64,000 nt of DNA from Actinostola sp. cb2023 (GCA_033675265.1 JAUJYZ010001339.1:1-64000), one strand, 5' to 3'. Shown: positions 34,355 through 45,869, counted from the stretch's first letter. The notes: generated by a model not told the origin, from the sequence alone. Numbers and translations: made by a program.

Positions 34355-34830
34355 TATAAAATTAGTATCAACAAATAAACATAAACATGCGATCTAAACA
34401 TTAAAGCTAGGATTTTCTTACGATGCAAGGTCTTGGCCATATCAAGCCTAACGCAATGTCCTTCACTCGTCCACACCTCTTGCTCATATTCAACACAGTC
34501 TGGTGCATGGCGGAGAATAACGAGTAAAACTTCATCTGAGATACACTGAGTCATATTGTTATGTAAACGGGAAAATGGCATTGAAATACGACTCTCTATA
34601 AACATGGACTTTAGTCCTGGTTCTTCAGTGACCTGTCAAATTGTCTCACGCTGGTATTGAACTGACGTGGGAGGGGAGGGTCAGTAGAAATCCTGCATGG
34701 CATGCGAAAAATGTAAACAAACTGAAGGAATTTTATTTATTTTTATTTTAGAAACTTTAATGGGTGGTGTAGGTGACAATGTTTAAGTAACGACAGTCTA
34801 TTCATTCATTCACTTTTATTTATTAAAACA
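34355..34830. repeat. Segmental repeat S, copy 1
   Basis: About 400 bases match 46865-47252 (CAACGCAATGTCCTTCACTC..., then TTCATTCATTCAC). Both copies end at an HCR head. A minus-strand frame encoding HAPDCVEYEQEVWTSEGHC is shared, but amino-acid conservation is only as good as the DNA. Confidence 0.8.
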
Positions 34831-35015
34831 AGACGCTCAATGAGCGTATACTCGGGCATTACAGAGCTTGGGCTTGCTGTGGTCTCCTTGCGTGACGACA
34901 ATAAACACGACCGAGGGAGACTATATTTGACATTGAGATTCACTGGAATTATATTTTCTTATGCATAGAAGTGAAAACCAACATATACATCACAACACAG
35001 GGCTTTTGACATGTA

Positions 35016-35054
<39 letters not shown>

Positions 35055-35260
35055 TTAATTCTTGAAAAAGCGCATTACATATAAATCTCAATGCTCTTTA
35101 CAAGTGAGTAAGAAAATATAGAAAATAAAAAATATAGAAAATATATATAGAAGAATATAGACAAATATAGAAAATTATCGGGACTCGTCAAAGGATTATT
35201 CAAGAATGTCCAGGCCGACGTTGAGGAAAATCGGTCAAATTATCCCTGAATTTCGTATTA
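34831..35260 (+). repeat. HCR copy interrupted by MITE M1
   Basis: Head palindrome at 34833-34847, then CTCGGGCATTACAGAGCTTG as in the 48044 copy. (AAT)n occupies 35015-35054. The copy stops at 35260 where the M1 element starts; a variant head follows the MITE at 35856. Confidence 0.7.
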
Positions 35261-35848
35261 GCCATTTCAAAAACGAGTGGAGGACTGGGAACGAGTTTTT
35301 AGAATTAATCTAATGAGGGTTTATCAGGTAATTTCAAAACTCATCGGACAAAAACATGATTATCATAGCTGGAAAGAGCTCGTTGAAATTAGTAAAAATG
35401 TGAAGTTTGGAAAAGATCGCTCCACAAATTACGAAGATATGAATTTTCAAAAATGAGTTTTGAAATTACCTGATAAACCCTCATTAAGTAATGAACCCCA
35501 TCACAAGAAAGAGCATATGAGAATAATTAGTAAGTTTACCGAAAGTTTCGATAGGTTTAGTCAGATATTGAAGGAGTAAGAGCTTTCCAAACATCTCATT
35601 TCCCGGCCATCACAAGAAAGACTGAGCATATCAGAATTAGTAAGGTTCAGGAGTTTGATAGGGTTTGGAAAGTAGCAACTGAACTGCAGACATTCAAAAA
35701 CTGCAAAAATTACAAAGAAATGTATGGTTACTGGGGACACTTGTCCCCTGTACCATACATTTTTTTGTAATTTTTGAGCCAGTTCATTTTTTTAATTAGA
35801 TTAATTCTAAAAACTCGTTCCCAGTCCTCCACTCGTTTTTGAAATGGC
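35261..35848. mobile_element. MITE family M1, copy 2, carrying a nested MITE
   Basis: Same ends as 8322-8715, TA at 35259-35260 and 35849-35850. The M3 MITE is inserted in the left arm. The centre has the same ATTACAAAGAAATGTATGGT hairpin. Confidence 0.85.
35313..35484. mobile_element. MITE family M3, complete, nested in M1
   Basis: 172 bp, ATGAGGGTTTATCAGGTAAT and inverse, TA duplication at 35311-35312 and 35485-35486. The empty target is seen in M1 copy 1 near 8378 (ATCTAATTAACAAATG). Confidence 0.9.
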
Positions 35849-35855
35849 TAACTAG

Positions 35856-36200
35856 ACGCTTTAACAAGCGTTCACTCGTGCCGGCCCTGGTGCGATTGAG
35901 CACTGGGATGCATTGTAGCATGAAAGACGCATACATATGGGCCTCCACCTTCCATTCGGCGAGGGACTGAGCTGTGAAGAACGAAGAGATCAGGAACGAA
36001 CTGAACTGACCGAGACACACGTTCCCAGTCTCACCCCAGACAGGCCTGTTATTGGTCCAAACCCCGCCTAATCTTGCTGCGAGATTAGGAGAGATCAGGC
36101 GAGATTAGGAAATTTTTGGGATTTATAGCTTGCAAGATCAGGCGAGAAGAGGCGAGATTAGGCGAGATTAGACAAAATTGGTAAAACAAATAAAAATAAA
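35856..36200. repeat. Variant HCR head and a degenerate GGCGAGATTA array
   Basis: ACGCTTtaacAAGCGT at 35856-35871 precedes CACTCGTGCCGG. At 36070-36175 the word AGGCGAGATTAG recurs about six times with spacers. Confidence 0.6.
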
Positions 36201-36467
36201 CTGTTAATAAATAGCTAATAAATTATAATGTTTTATTTAGAAGTGCAATAATTATAAAACTATGTATAATATACAGCAAATTAAAGTACAAAAACTTTGA
36301 TCCACTAGCTTGTCTGTATATAAATATCAAACATAATCAGAAATTATGGGATGGCTTACCTGATATTACCAGAAAAAGCCATGTGGATGTTTATGCACTT
36401 TGCTGTATATAATATTGTTAAGTTTCTCAAGAAAACAATACAATACATATGATACATACTTATTGCT

Positions 36468-36602
36468 GGTTTGCAATACACGTCAAGGCGGCCATCTTGG
36501 TTGAACTTCAACAAAATATTGCTCATTAGTGTCTATTGTTTGTTCAACCAACATGGCCGCAGTGTCTTTATCTCTTGATTCTCAAGGGATTGATTGCAAA
36601 CC
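36468..36602. repeat. Foldback
   Basis: GGTTTGCAATACACG... GCGGCCATCTTGGTTGAAC and inverse. Imperfect stem about 50 bases. Confidence 0.75.
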
Positions 36603-36605
36603 AAG

Positions 36606-36797
36606 AATTATATAGACAACCACTGGAATTGAGCAAGCGTGCACTCTGATTGGCTACTCTACTAGTAGGCTATCAGCTCATATACCACGAGTAGAGAAAG
36701 TTGGAGATTTTCAACAATGGCAAACCGGTTTTGCCGAACTAAAAATTAAAACAAAATAATGTTATATTTCTCACAATCCAGTGGTTGTCTATATTTA
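36606..36797. repeat. Foldback containing the GCACTCTGATTGGCTA word
   Basis: TATATAGACAACCACTGGA and inverse flank a loop with GCGTGCACTCTGATTGGCTA. It begins 4 bases after the previous foldback. Confidence 0.75.
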
Positions 36798-36821
36798 ATA
36801 AAACAATTATTCCACGCAATC

Positions 36822-36888
36822 GAGTCGTACATGGCTGATAGCCAACTCGGCAGGAGCCTTGTTGGCTATATCAGCTCATGTACGACTC
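36822..36888. repeat. Compact hairpin
   Basis: GAGTCGTACATGGCTGATAG pairs with the inverse (TATCAGCTCATGTACGACTC) around CTCGGCAGGAGCC. Confidence 0.8.
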
Positions 36889-38269
36889 AATTCATTCATT
36901 TCGTAGAATAATAATATAAGCTTAATATTTAACAATTATTGAAGAAATATACACCGGTACACACATTGTCATGTAACACAACAAAGGCTGTTCCTTTCCC
37001 AAGAAACAACTACTGAACAATACTTAATAATAATAATAATAGTAATTTATTTATTCACGTAGAACACAAACGAGAGCTTACAATAAAACTCGTAAGAACG
37101 TGCGCACGTGCTAAAATATTTAAAATTTCAGCTCGAATTGAACTTTATAAAACCAATTAATCCAAATTAAATGTGCATTTCAATGGTACATGAATATGTT
37201 GTTATAATTCCATATACATGTATGACCACACATTGAAGCACAAAGAAAAACATAATTCCTCCTTTATTTTATTCACGTATCCATACAGACAATAACTGAA
37301 TTGTATTTCTTATCAAATCAATAATAACCTAGCATGTTTACATTGGTAGTCCAAAAACTATCTGAATTTGTACTTTATTATGTACATGTAGTCGAATGTT
37401 TCCAAATTATTTAGACCAAATACGTACGCTAAACATATCACGACTATATTACTTGCCTTTCGTGTGTTTTCCAGTTAACATTCGCTTTTTGAAGTCATAT
37501 AGTCCATGAGCCAAGTGGCTAAAAATGGCGGATTGGTACCACTCGAGGTGGCAAAGGCTATCATACAGTAAATTGAAGCTTATCATGTGTAGATTCCAAA
37601 AATATATGATAGCAAGGCTGTCGTGGTAGCATAAGGCTGTCACGTGACCTTGAAATTGCGCAATCTGCACCCCAACTGCAAATTGCCCGGGAAGGTATAT
37701 ATTGTCAATATAGAGTCATGAGTTCGACGTAGAATTGCTCCTTGTAGACCTAGATCGCAATTTATAGTTAGAGTGGTAAACATGGTACAACACTAATGAA
37801 TGTTTCTTGTTGTCATGACGTCACTTCCGGTAGAATAGTCGTTACCGAATTGTAATTTTTTACCAAAATTTAATTTTTTACAAAAATATTTTTTTTGTAT
37901 TAATCTAAAAGTATGATGCACATACCTCAGTATGAACATTTATACATTGATATATTGTTGAGACTGACCTTCACGATACAGGCACATATCCTTCCTTAGA
38001 GATTCATACAGGTACCGACATCGGATTTATTAAACACAACTAACCGTTCAGCTGTGAAAACAAATAACCGTTGGTTCTAAGGTTGATGCCATTTTCAACT
38101 TTAATTTACAGTCGAATAGTATGCATACTTACCGTGCCTATTCACGCCTGGAGACAATCACATATAACGCAACAGTTGTACATCTAGCTTGTAGTTATGA
38201 GTTCAGGAACTCTGCAGCGGCACTGAAATTATGTTCCGCAACAGTTTACTCCTTGGAGAGGCTCACGTA
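36889..38269. other. No gene seen
   Basis: AT-rich, with a short (AAT)n at 37027-37041. Nothing recognisable on either strand. Confidence 0.45.
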
Positions 38270-38895
38270 TTAATTCAGATCTAGCGTCAGGTCATGGTCA
38301 TTGTCATTTTCTTCATCTTCTTTCAAGGAGAAATCTTCGTCTTCATCCGGTTGGTTTGAGCACGTCGCGAGACGACACAGATCGCTGCAATTCAGTCCAT
38401 TAAGGATGCAATTGCATGTATTGCTATCGCACGACCTCTTACAGGTGCAAGCCATGAGCTCAATTACAGCTCTTGGTGCAGACAGCCCACTAGCTCATCC
38501 ACTCTATCTCCAGCCATTGACATTGATCGCTTTCCAGAACCCAGCCTTTGCCAACTGGATTTGGCTCTTCATTATTTAGAAGAGAGTTCTTCCACACAGC
38601 AGCCTGATAATTAGCGCGTTGGCAATGCTTATGCAAGCAGTCCCTGCATGGCGGTAACTGGTGCGATTCTGCTTCGCCCTTCTTGGCACAGAATACTGCA
38701 TATCGACACTGATTTATATCCTTTGTACCTTTCTTTGTACCATACAGGGCAGATACAAATGATTCCAACTGAATACAGAGCTCTTCGGATGCCAACCATT
38801 CTTCCCCAATATTTTGAAGCATACCCTGGACAAGGAACTTTACCCCACATGAGGCAACCTTTGCTTTAAGCTGACTACACAAAGTGTCCAATAAG
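38270..38895 (-). pseudogene. Cys-rich transposon-associated family, C-terminal fragment
   Basis: The upstream part (38895 to about 38500) encodes LESFVSALYG, LPPCRDCLHKHCQRANYQAA and GWVLESDQ. The downstream part gives APRAVIELMACTCKRSCDSN and LNGLNCSDLCRL. This order (an HxLPPCRxxLxKHxxRANYQAAxW core, a W.M spacer, then a CxCxxxCxxxxCxCxxxGLxCxxxC cluster) is a repeated uncharacterised family I recognise from invertebrate genomes. One extra base near 38487-38495 shifts the frame between the halves. The N-terminus is missing (no ATG, stop just upstream). The final acidic tail ends at 38270. Function unknown; the Cys cluster is CXC/tesmin-like. Confidence 0.65.
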
Positions 38896-39006
38896 TGGAA
38901 GATTTACGATCTGAGCAAGAGGAAGCCGACACCTATCTCCTTCTGCACGCCAAACAATATACAAAATGGAAGTTAAACTGTTATAAGATTTTGTCAGATT
39001 TTTCAG

Positions 39007-41390
39007 ATATGATTTTGAGTCCGCGGAACGACCTGGTCTACCGCTAACAGCGTGTGCGTTTGTATGTGAGATAGCATGTGTACATTTTGTCTGCGCATGC
39101 GTTAGGATTCAGATTTCAAAGTACCTATTTGCATAATCGATACTTCAGCTTTTGTCATTCATGTGCCAACGATGTGCCAACCAGAGATCGATTGGCTGTT
39201 GAAACAAAACGTGTGAAAAGCTTTTGTGGAAATGGTTGGCACATTTACATCATAATGTTAATGTTTGTAAACATGAAGTATCGCTATTGTTTTGCAAAGT
39301 GCACTGCTGTGGAAGATTTAGTGAGCGATCTACGTCTCTAGAATGAAGTTTTAGAAAATCATTGAAAGGAAATCAATAGTCCGCCTACTTTTGTGGTGCT
39401 GTGGATATTTTTTCCGTAAAAGGGAACAAAATCCGCCAAAACAAGGCAACATTCCTGCGGAGAAGTCGGGTGAATGAGTGATACTTGGACACTTCAAATC
39501 CACCGCAAAGCAAGAGGGACAATTTTTCAACTCCAACAAACAATACCTTACGAAACTAGCATGAGTGAAGCAATAAATCACGGAAGAAAATTGCTGGGGG
39601 GTGAGCTACTAAGAGAGGTTTTCTTATAATTTAGTTTGACACGTCACCAATTCAGATAAACGATTCGCAAACCGCAATGCTGAATATAAACTCAATGTGA
39701 ATCAAACTTATATCAAACGGTTTACAGCTGATTCTAAGAAGACCAAAACAATGAAGAATTAAGCTATCCTTTACAATAAACTACAACACATAGAGTGTTT
39801 GTAATATGGTATACACCGCAGCGATGAAAATCAGTCATAATCATAACAAATTCAGTGTACTGATACCATAGTACCAAAATAATACGATCTCACATCGAGG
39901 GACACTTTTTCAGCTTAAAATAAGTTCTCGAATGCAAAGAATAAGCTTAGAAGAAGTCAATTTGTGCTATTTTCGGCTGGAGGACGAGTTAATAAGTATT
40001 GTACTTTAGGTAGGAAAGTTAGGAAAACACGTGCAAAAATGATAAATACCCAACTGAACCGAGCAAAATCCAAGACATTTTACTCCCGCGTTTTTATGAC
40101 CAGCGGTCTCCCGGCAGTCCGAAATTCACTTCGAAATTTCCACCAAAATAAATCAATTTATCAAAATCAAACTACTCTAAATTTGTTAAGAAATACCAAG
40201 CGCTTCTGTTGAGGAGGATAGATTTAAAAATGAAGTGTTCGCTTACGCTCGGCACAGAGTACGAACGAGTCACGGAAGGGACTTTGAAAATTTCTATATA
40301 CCACAGGAAACCCAATCTATTAAGTTATTTTGTTTGTACTCCCCCCTCCCCCATTAGGTTCGTGTTCTTGAGCCAGCAATGACTTTAACAGCAGTGTTTT
40401 AAAATGGCGGACGAAGGTTTTTTGGAAGGACGAAAATCATGTTGCAAATTGATGTTTATTTGGCGAAATATGGCCTTTCATGGCACCATTCAAACGTCCA
40501 AAAATAGGACATTTTCACTCAAGTTTTGCCCGCTCCAAACAGCGAAATAAGTCTCTATAAACTGGCGATTTATAGTCCTGGATACACGAAGAAGGGAATT
40601 AGAAGACCTGGTTTTTGAATCATGACAACGGTTGAGCAGTGGTTTGGGTGTTTTTTGGTTACATACGTCGGTATTTGGCCGGTATTTATAAGCAATGTAT
40701 GGCGGAGTTTGAGGATATTCATCATGGTATTTTGCCCGCTTGAAAACTCGATGGAATCAACAAATATTGACTCGTATGAGTGCATCGAAGTTCCCTCAGT
40801 TGTTTGAGAAGACCTGGAAAGTTCCATGTACATCGTAAGTGAAATTATTTTATTTTTTCTAAAGTCTCCCATACAAAACACTGTAAACGTCCGCCATTGT
40901 TTAAATGCCCTGAAAAGTTATGCATAATGAGATGGCCGCCATCTTGTCCCAGATTCTTGGTAATGTTGAGAATACTTGAATGTAGAGAACTCAAATTCAC
41001 AGAATGTGACCTTCAATGTGTCAATACTAACGTTTACTGTGAAGTATCTCTTGAAATCATCTTCGATGAGAATAAACCCAAAGGACAATGTAGCTGGTTT
41101 TAGGATAACTCCTTGTTTTGGCGGATTTTGTTCCTTGATATTTTTTATCATCTACGACCTTTATTCGGAAAAAAATCATCTACAGCAAAACAAAAGTAGG
41201 CAGACTATTGATTTCCTTTCAAATATTTTCTTGAACATCATTCTAGAGACGAAGATCGCTCACTAAGTCTCCCACCGCAGTTCAATTTGCAAAGAAAATG
41301 GCGGCAAATCACTTTCAAATCTGAATTCTAACGCATGCGCAGACAAAATGTATACATGTTATGTGTGAGATAAGTTTACGTGAGAGATGA
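39007..41390. mobile_element. 2.3-kb element with long inverted arms
   Basis: 39060-39450 and 41105-41385 are inverse copies: ACATTTTGTCTGCGCATGCG, AGTGAGCGATC, TTGATTTCCTTTCAA and TTTTGGCGGATTTTGTTCC. A lone copy of the end lies at 44983-45060. The interior carries AAAATGGCGGACG near 40400 and its inverse near 40885, a second inner inverted pair. No transposase is recognised. Confidence 0.75.
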
Positions 41391-41539
41391 GAGATTTTGA
41401 CGGCTGAACTTGTCCCTTGACCTACTGATTGGTTTGTGATTTGTAATCTCTCTTGTGGTCAGACTTTTTGTCTCCTTCTGCCATATCGCAACGGTGACCA
41501 CCAAAAAAAAATAAAAAACAACGTTAACTGTAATCTTAG

Positions 41540-42812
41540 ACTCGTGCCCCGGCCTTAGGCCTGGGCACGAGTAATTAGCATTGACTTTGCTCAAGCAGTC
41601 CGTGGCGTTGATGTCGACGACCTATCAGTTGCTTTAATGAAGTTTTGAAGTACGATTTTTACGATTCCTTTTCCTTCTGAATGTTTCAAACGTGGAATAA
41701 AAATGAAATGAAACACATTTCTGAGAAATATAGTATATTTCTCAGAAATGTGTTTCATTTTATTGTCCGATACCCAGTTTAAACGGGTTTTTGAGCAATT
41801 AGAACGTGACGGCAGTCGGCAAGCACAGCGACCTTATCACCAAAACAAAATCTACTGGAAAATCAAATCCATCGCTCTCTAGCTAGCTTTAGACATAATA
41901 ATATGTCACATGTAAAACAATTATTATTCAAGAATATCCAGACCGACGTTGAGGAAAATCGGTCAAGTAAAAGTACTCCAAAATCCGTCCCCGAACTTCG
42001 TATTTTAATCCGGGATTTTAAGACCTTCAGTTTAACATCCAGACTGATGCAGACTATGATCTGACGAAGCTGCTGTCTTGCCTAATTTCGGATTTCATCA
42101 GTGCCTTCGATGCCAGTGTCCGAAAATCATTCGGAACACTTAAAGTGCCTATGAAACGAAAAAACAGACCCCGTATTTATTCAGTGCTACTACGAAAGTT
42201 TACTATTAGCTTGTTTACATGGCGTTAATAAAAAGTGAATTGAGCTACGGGAACATTTTTTATTTCGCGCACGAAGTTGGGCATTTTGGGTTTCAAAGTG
42301 CGACAATTCCCGCTCGGTCAAACTATAGAAATGTGACGTCAAGAGTTGTGCAAACAAAGGCATGCACAACTTATGACGTCACCGAGCCATTGTCAAGGGC
42401 CCAGTCTCTTGTCGCACATTTTGGTTGAAAATGATAATTTTCGAACCGCGAAAAGAAAATGTTCGCACTCTCAAAGTCGATGTTTAAATACAGCAAGTGT
42501 TCAGAGAAAGACCAAACAACAATAATGTACAATAAAACAAGGATCGACATTTTCGTTTCATAGGCACTTTAACAATGACATCTTTTAGTGTGGGCCTATC
42601 GGGTCTACTACGATCAGTGGGTTTGTATGTGAGATGAGCGTATTTCTTTCCTTCGACTGAGCAATCTTGAAACTCGATACGAACAAATACTTCGGAATTT
42701 GGCCTGAAACTCGATACGATCAAATACTTCGCATTTTGTGACCAACGAAAAATAATAATAAAAAAAAGAATGCACATTTTATAACTCGGGCTTCCTCCGG
42801 AAGTGCTCCAGT
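41540..42812 (+). repeat. HCR copy between two tail hairpins, with nested MITE
   Basis: Begins with variant tail hairpin ACTCGTGCC...GGGCACGAGT (41540-41572) and ends with tail hairpin 42784-42812. The body shares TTTGCTCAAGCAGTCCGTGG, GGTTTTTGAGCAATTAGAAC and AAAAGTACTCCAAAATCCGT with 48200-48700. A small palindrome at 41704-41756 (ACACATTTCTGAGAAATA) is inserted. The 42144-42568 MITE splits it. Confidence 0.7.
42144..42568. mobile_element. TTAA MITE (AGTGCCTATGAAACG ends)
   Basis: 425 bp, AGTGCCTATGAAACGAAAA and inverse, TTAA at 42140-42143 and 42569-42572. The interior contains TGACGTCA-type inverted words (GTGACGTCAAGAGTTGTGCA and inverse). Confidence 0.9.
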
Positions 42813-43090
42813 AAAAAGAGACAGCAAAAACATCAAGACATCACTAAACCATTGCGATCTTCTGTTCTGTGTCGTCGTTCGATTTTCGTGCTGGAATTTT
42901 TTCTTTTCTTCTCTTGAAGAGAAACACGTTCCAACTGGTATTAACCGAGCACAACTGGAACGAGGACCGAAGAACTCAGCCCCAGTTTCCCCATCCACCG
43001 CTTCATTTCACCCGATCAGCCAACGGTAAATCAGAACTGACCAGTTTGATCATAGGCAGCCCAACCATTGCTTTTGAGGCTACTAATTAG
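42813..43090. repeat. Segmental repeat T, copy 1
   Basis: Matches 49497-49780: CATCACTAAACCATTGCGAT, GTTCGATTTTCGTGCTGGAA, AACCGAGCACAACTGG and the close CCCAACCATTGCTTTTGAGG. That last word is the tip of the P-type element's inverted repeat (56095). Confidence 0.8.
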
Positions 43091-44065
43091 TCGGGCTTCC
43101 TGTGGAAAAGCCCGATTCTAAAAATACAGATTGTTTGTCGTATTCTTCGTCTTTGGCTTCAAATCGCCAACTGGGTTCTACAGCGCATGCGCCCTGTGCC
43201 GGCCGCTAAGATAATCACCGAAGGCTCTAACAACATGATTTATCAATAATACGAGACATCGCTTCTTCACAAACCTTGTTGGAAGGAAGATTATGTCGTC
43301 TTGTTTTCAAAATAACCACAATATTTCAGAGATATGGATTTATCAATCCAGTAGAAGTACTGCAAAGCGTTTAGAGATCTTTTATAGAACTTAGAACGAA
43401 GTGAGTTGATACACGCAGTGCGAAGAGAAAAAAGCAATGCGAGAGGTAAACCCATAACTTATTTACACTTCATCAAACATTGTTTCAATAATCACTCTGC
43501 GATGTCTAGTTTATTTATATTTGTATTTGTATGGATACATTTATGGCACCAAATAAACTATGTCATTGTCATTTATGATTCGCTGAGTTTGTGAAATTGC
43601 AGTACTGAAATTGCAAGGAAAGCATGTTCTACCGAATCACGCAACGAGCTACCAAACACTGTTTAATCGCACTAATTTACTGCTGGAACTATTCATCAAG
43701 TTGGCAAACGCTTCAGTGACATTTCGAGAGAACGTCAGCGTTCTTTTATGAGCAATCTCAGCGTTTTTCAAAACGTTTGCTCAGAATTTGCCTATCGCTC
43801 GGTGGACTTCTGAAACGATCGATGAGATCCTAACCGAAAGTGACAGTCTTTACCTTGATTCTCTTAGTGAGGAGATATCCCAGATAGAGAAACATTGTCC
43901 CTGAACTATTTACCCATTGTAGTTAATATTTTACAGTTAATACATGTGTAATTCCCACTAGCTTTGTCTACAGTTCTCAATCTTGACTGTCAGGACACTC
44001 TAATGACTAATCATGCTAGTTAGTTACATATCAGTCAGAAGCCCGACTTCACGCTAGTAGAGCGT
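43091..44065 (-). repeat. HCR-like element in reverse orientation
   Basis: A tail-type hairpin TCGGGCTTCC-TGT-GGAAAAGCCCGA lies at 43091-43115, and a head palindrome ACGCTagtagAGCGT at 44051-44065 preceded by GCCCGACTTC. The same variant head is at 19682. The interior carries a decayed OTU-like coding fragment. Confidence 0.5.
43682..43905 (+). pseudogene. OTU-like protease-family fragment, copy 1 (decayed)
   Basis: In one frame GTIHQVGKRFSDISRERQRS is followed, after a shift, by WTSETIDEILTESDSLYLDS. This is the pattern G[ST][FI]HQG..RFSDISRGRQCSFMS ... DEILTEGDxMYL of a helicase-transposon-associated protein family with a likely OTU/papain-like protease fold. The expected catalytic Cys is Arg here, and the frame has stops. 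Family naming is from memory and moderately certain; the homology with 53479-53700 is visible directly. Confidence 0.5.
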
Positions 44066-44232
44066 CTAGTTAATCAATTAAAACTCATAGTCAATGATAA
44101 GTTTGGGGTTGGATACCGGGGCAGTAGCTGGTCACACCTGACCACGCCCTTTCCAAGGAGGTAACCATGGCAACCGGGTCACAACTCACCATTGCGTCAG
44201 GTACCCGTCACACTGATCCACTCAGTGGAATA

Positions 44233-44530
44233 CACCTATTTCAACAAAGGTTGTCGTAGACATCAGTCCATAGGCAATAGGTTATACGTCGTTGCAAGAC
44301 CGAACTGCATTATGGTAACAGCTTGAATGGCCAAAAACGTATGAAAGCCTATATGATATCATACCTATTTCCATTTCAACAGACCAAGACACATTTTGAA
44401 TCGAATTTTATGAAATATTTCTGGCATACATGCCATTCAAGCTGTTACCATAATGCAGTTCGGTCTTGCAACGACCTATAACCTATTGCCTATGGACTGA
44501 TGTCCTCGACAACCTTTTTTGAAATAGGTG
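44233..44530. mobile_element. Palindromic MITE, TA target site
   Basis: CACCTATTTCAACAAAGGTT... CATTATGGTAACAGCTTGAA and inverses. The arms are about 110 bases and near perfect, with TA borders. A young copy. Confidence 0.9.
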
Positions 44531-44584
44531 TTTACTCATCTATTGCTCACCTGATGGCATTCCTACCCAATCCCGAGGCGGGTG

Positions 44585-44765
44585 GGTGGGAGCAAAATGA
44601 ACGATAGATGCAGTCCGAAGCAAAAGCTAGCACAACGCTAAAAGCCTGAACAGCAAACTGCCAGTAGGCCCTAAGCCCATGCGGGGTCCCCCGAGGATCG
44701 GAATCAGCATTAATTAGATATACCGCTGGACCAGCTTGACTCAGCCTAAAATACATTCAGCCACA
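44585..44765 (-). repeat. LTR-like segment, inverted relative to 8009
   Basis: Reverse complement of 8009-8195: CCTGAACAGCAAACTGCC, CCCATGCGGGGTCCCCCGAG. It ends at CATTCAGCCACA, the inverse of TGTGGCTGAATG. Confidence 0.7.
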
Positions 44766-44784
44766 TATAAAATGATATTTGCAT

Positions 44785-44982
44785 CTTTTTTGATGGGTTT
44801 CCTACGTATATGTCGGGCTCCCTGTGCATAAAAATATATTATGTTGGGCTCCCTGTGCATAAAAATATATTATGTTGGGCTCCCTGTGCATAGAAATATA
44901 TTATGTTGGGCTCCCTGTGCATAGAAATATATTATGTTGGGCTCCCTGTGCGCGTCCCGCAAGACCGCCCGCAGCAAAACAT
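44785..44982. repeat. Solo P-type subterminal array (33-bp repeats)
   Basis: TGTTGGGCTCCCTGTGCATA plus AAAATATATTATG is repeated four to five times, starting from TTTTTTGATGGG and ending at CGCGTCCCGCAAG... CGCCCGCAGC. This matches the subterminal part of the 56095 element's inverted repeat. Only the array is present here, with no gene. Confidence 0.8.
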
Positions 44983-45060
44983 GTATACATTTTGTCTGCG
45001 CATGCGTTAGAATTCAGATTTGAAAGTGATTTGCCGCCATTTTCTTTGCTAATAATTTAC
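44983..45060. repeat. Solo end of the 39007-41390 element
   Basis: ATTTTGTCTGCGCATGCGTT AGAATTCAGATTTGAAAGTG and TTGCCGCCATTTTC match the arms of that element. Confidence 0.7.
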
Positions 45061-45229
45061 ATACAATAATTTCTGCATTTTGATTGGCTGAGAGCATGTC
45101 AATTTATCCCAAACAGTGCAAAATCGTGAAATTTCGAGTGCAGATTTGTGAAATTTTGAGTGCAAACACCTGAAATTGAATATGATTGGTTGTTGATCGT
45201 TGCTTGCTCGTTGCAAATCAAACCAAAAA

Positions 45230-45519
45230 CAAAATGGTGGACAGGTTTCGAGAGTGTATTCTGCAGTTTTAATCGACAGTTTGAGAAACAATGCAGCAAA
45301 CAAAAACACGAAATTAAGTACTATCAACTGGCTGAGGGTTTGGCAGGCCTGGGCGCGCTAAACATAGAAGAGTACGAACCTGGAGAATTGAACCAACTGT
45401 CGATCTCGAGCAATTTTACGCCACTGTGTGCCGGTGAACAGGATGGAAAGGTCTACGAGCCTGATAGTCTACAACTGATGGCTAGCGCTATCGACCGTTA
45501 TTTGAAAGAAAAAGGTTAA
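45230..45519 (+). pseudogene. Crypton/DUF3504-like N-terminal domain fragment
   Basis: The frame encodes IEEYEPGELNQL and YEPDSLQLMASAIDRYLKEK, the signature (E.EL...L..F...VR..DG..YEPDSL......DRYLKE) of the N-terminal domain of Crypton-derived/DUF3504 proteins. Between them the family's L..FY..VR segment is present only in another frame (LEQFYATVCR), so two compensating indels separate 45390-45440. The copy ends at a stop after KEKG and has no recombinase domain. Dead fragment. Confidence 0.7.
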
Positions 45520-45544
45520 AAATACTCAATAATGTCTAAACAAG

Positions 45545-45865
45545 ACGTATTATAACATAGCATTGATATAACGCGCGCTCTGATTGGCTAATTAGCGTGC
45601 GCGAGCGTGCATCCATTTAACAATTTTACAATAACACTGTGTAATCTTGCGCGCTGATTGGTTAATTTTTATCATCAATAAGAGGACAGACGCATAGAAT
45701 GACGAATCGCTCGCGCACGGGGCCAGCGCGCGCTTGAAACAGTTTTCCTTTGCAAGTTATTTCTGTGTTGATCTATTCATTTTTCACGAGTTTGTTATTG
45801 TAAAAAAACAATTAACATCACTTTTTTATGCGTCTGTCCTCTTATTGATTAAAATTCGTCATAAC
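45545..45865. mobile_element. MITE debris with GCGCGCTCTGATTGG words
   Basis: ACGCGCGCTCTGATTGGCTAA at 45571 and GCGCGCTGATTGGTTAA at 45650. AATAAGAGGACAGACGCATA at 45679 and its inverse near 45845 form a foldback of about 190 bases. The word family recurs at 3452, 12190, 36630 and 58423. Confidence 0.65.
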
Positions 45866-45869
45866 ATTG

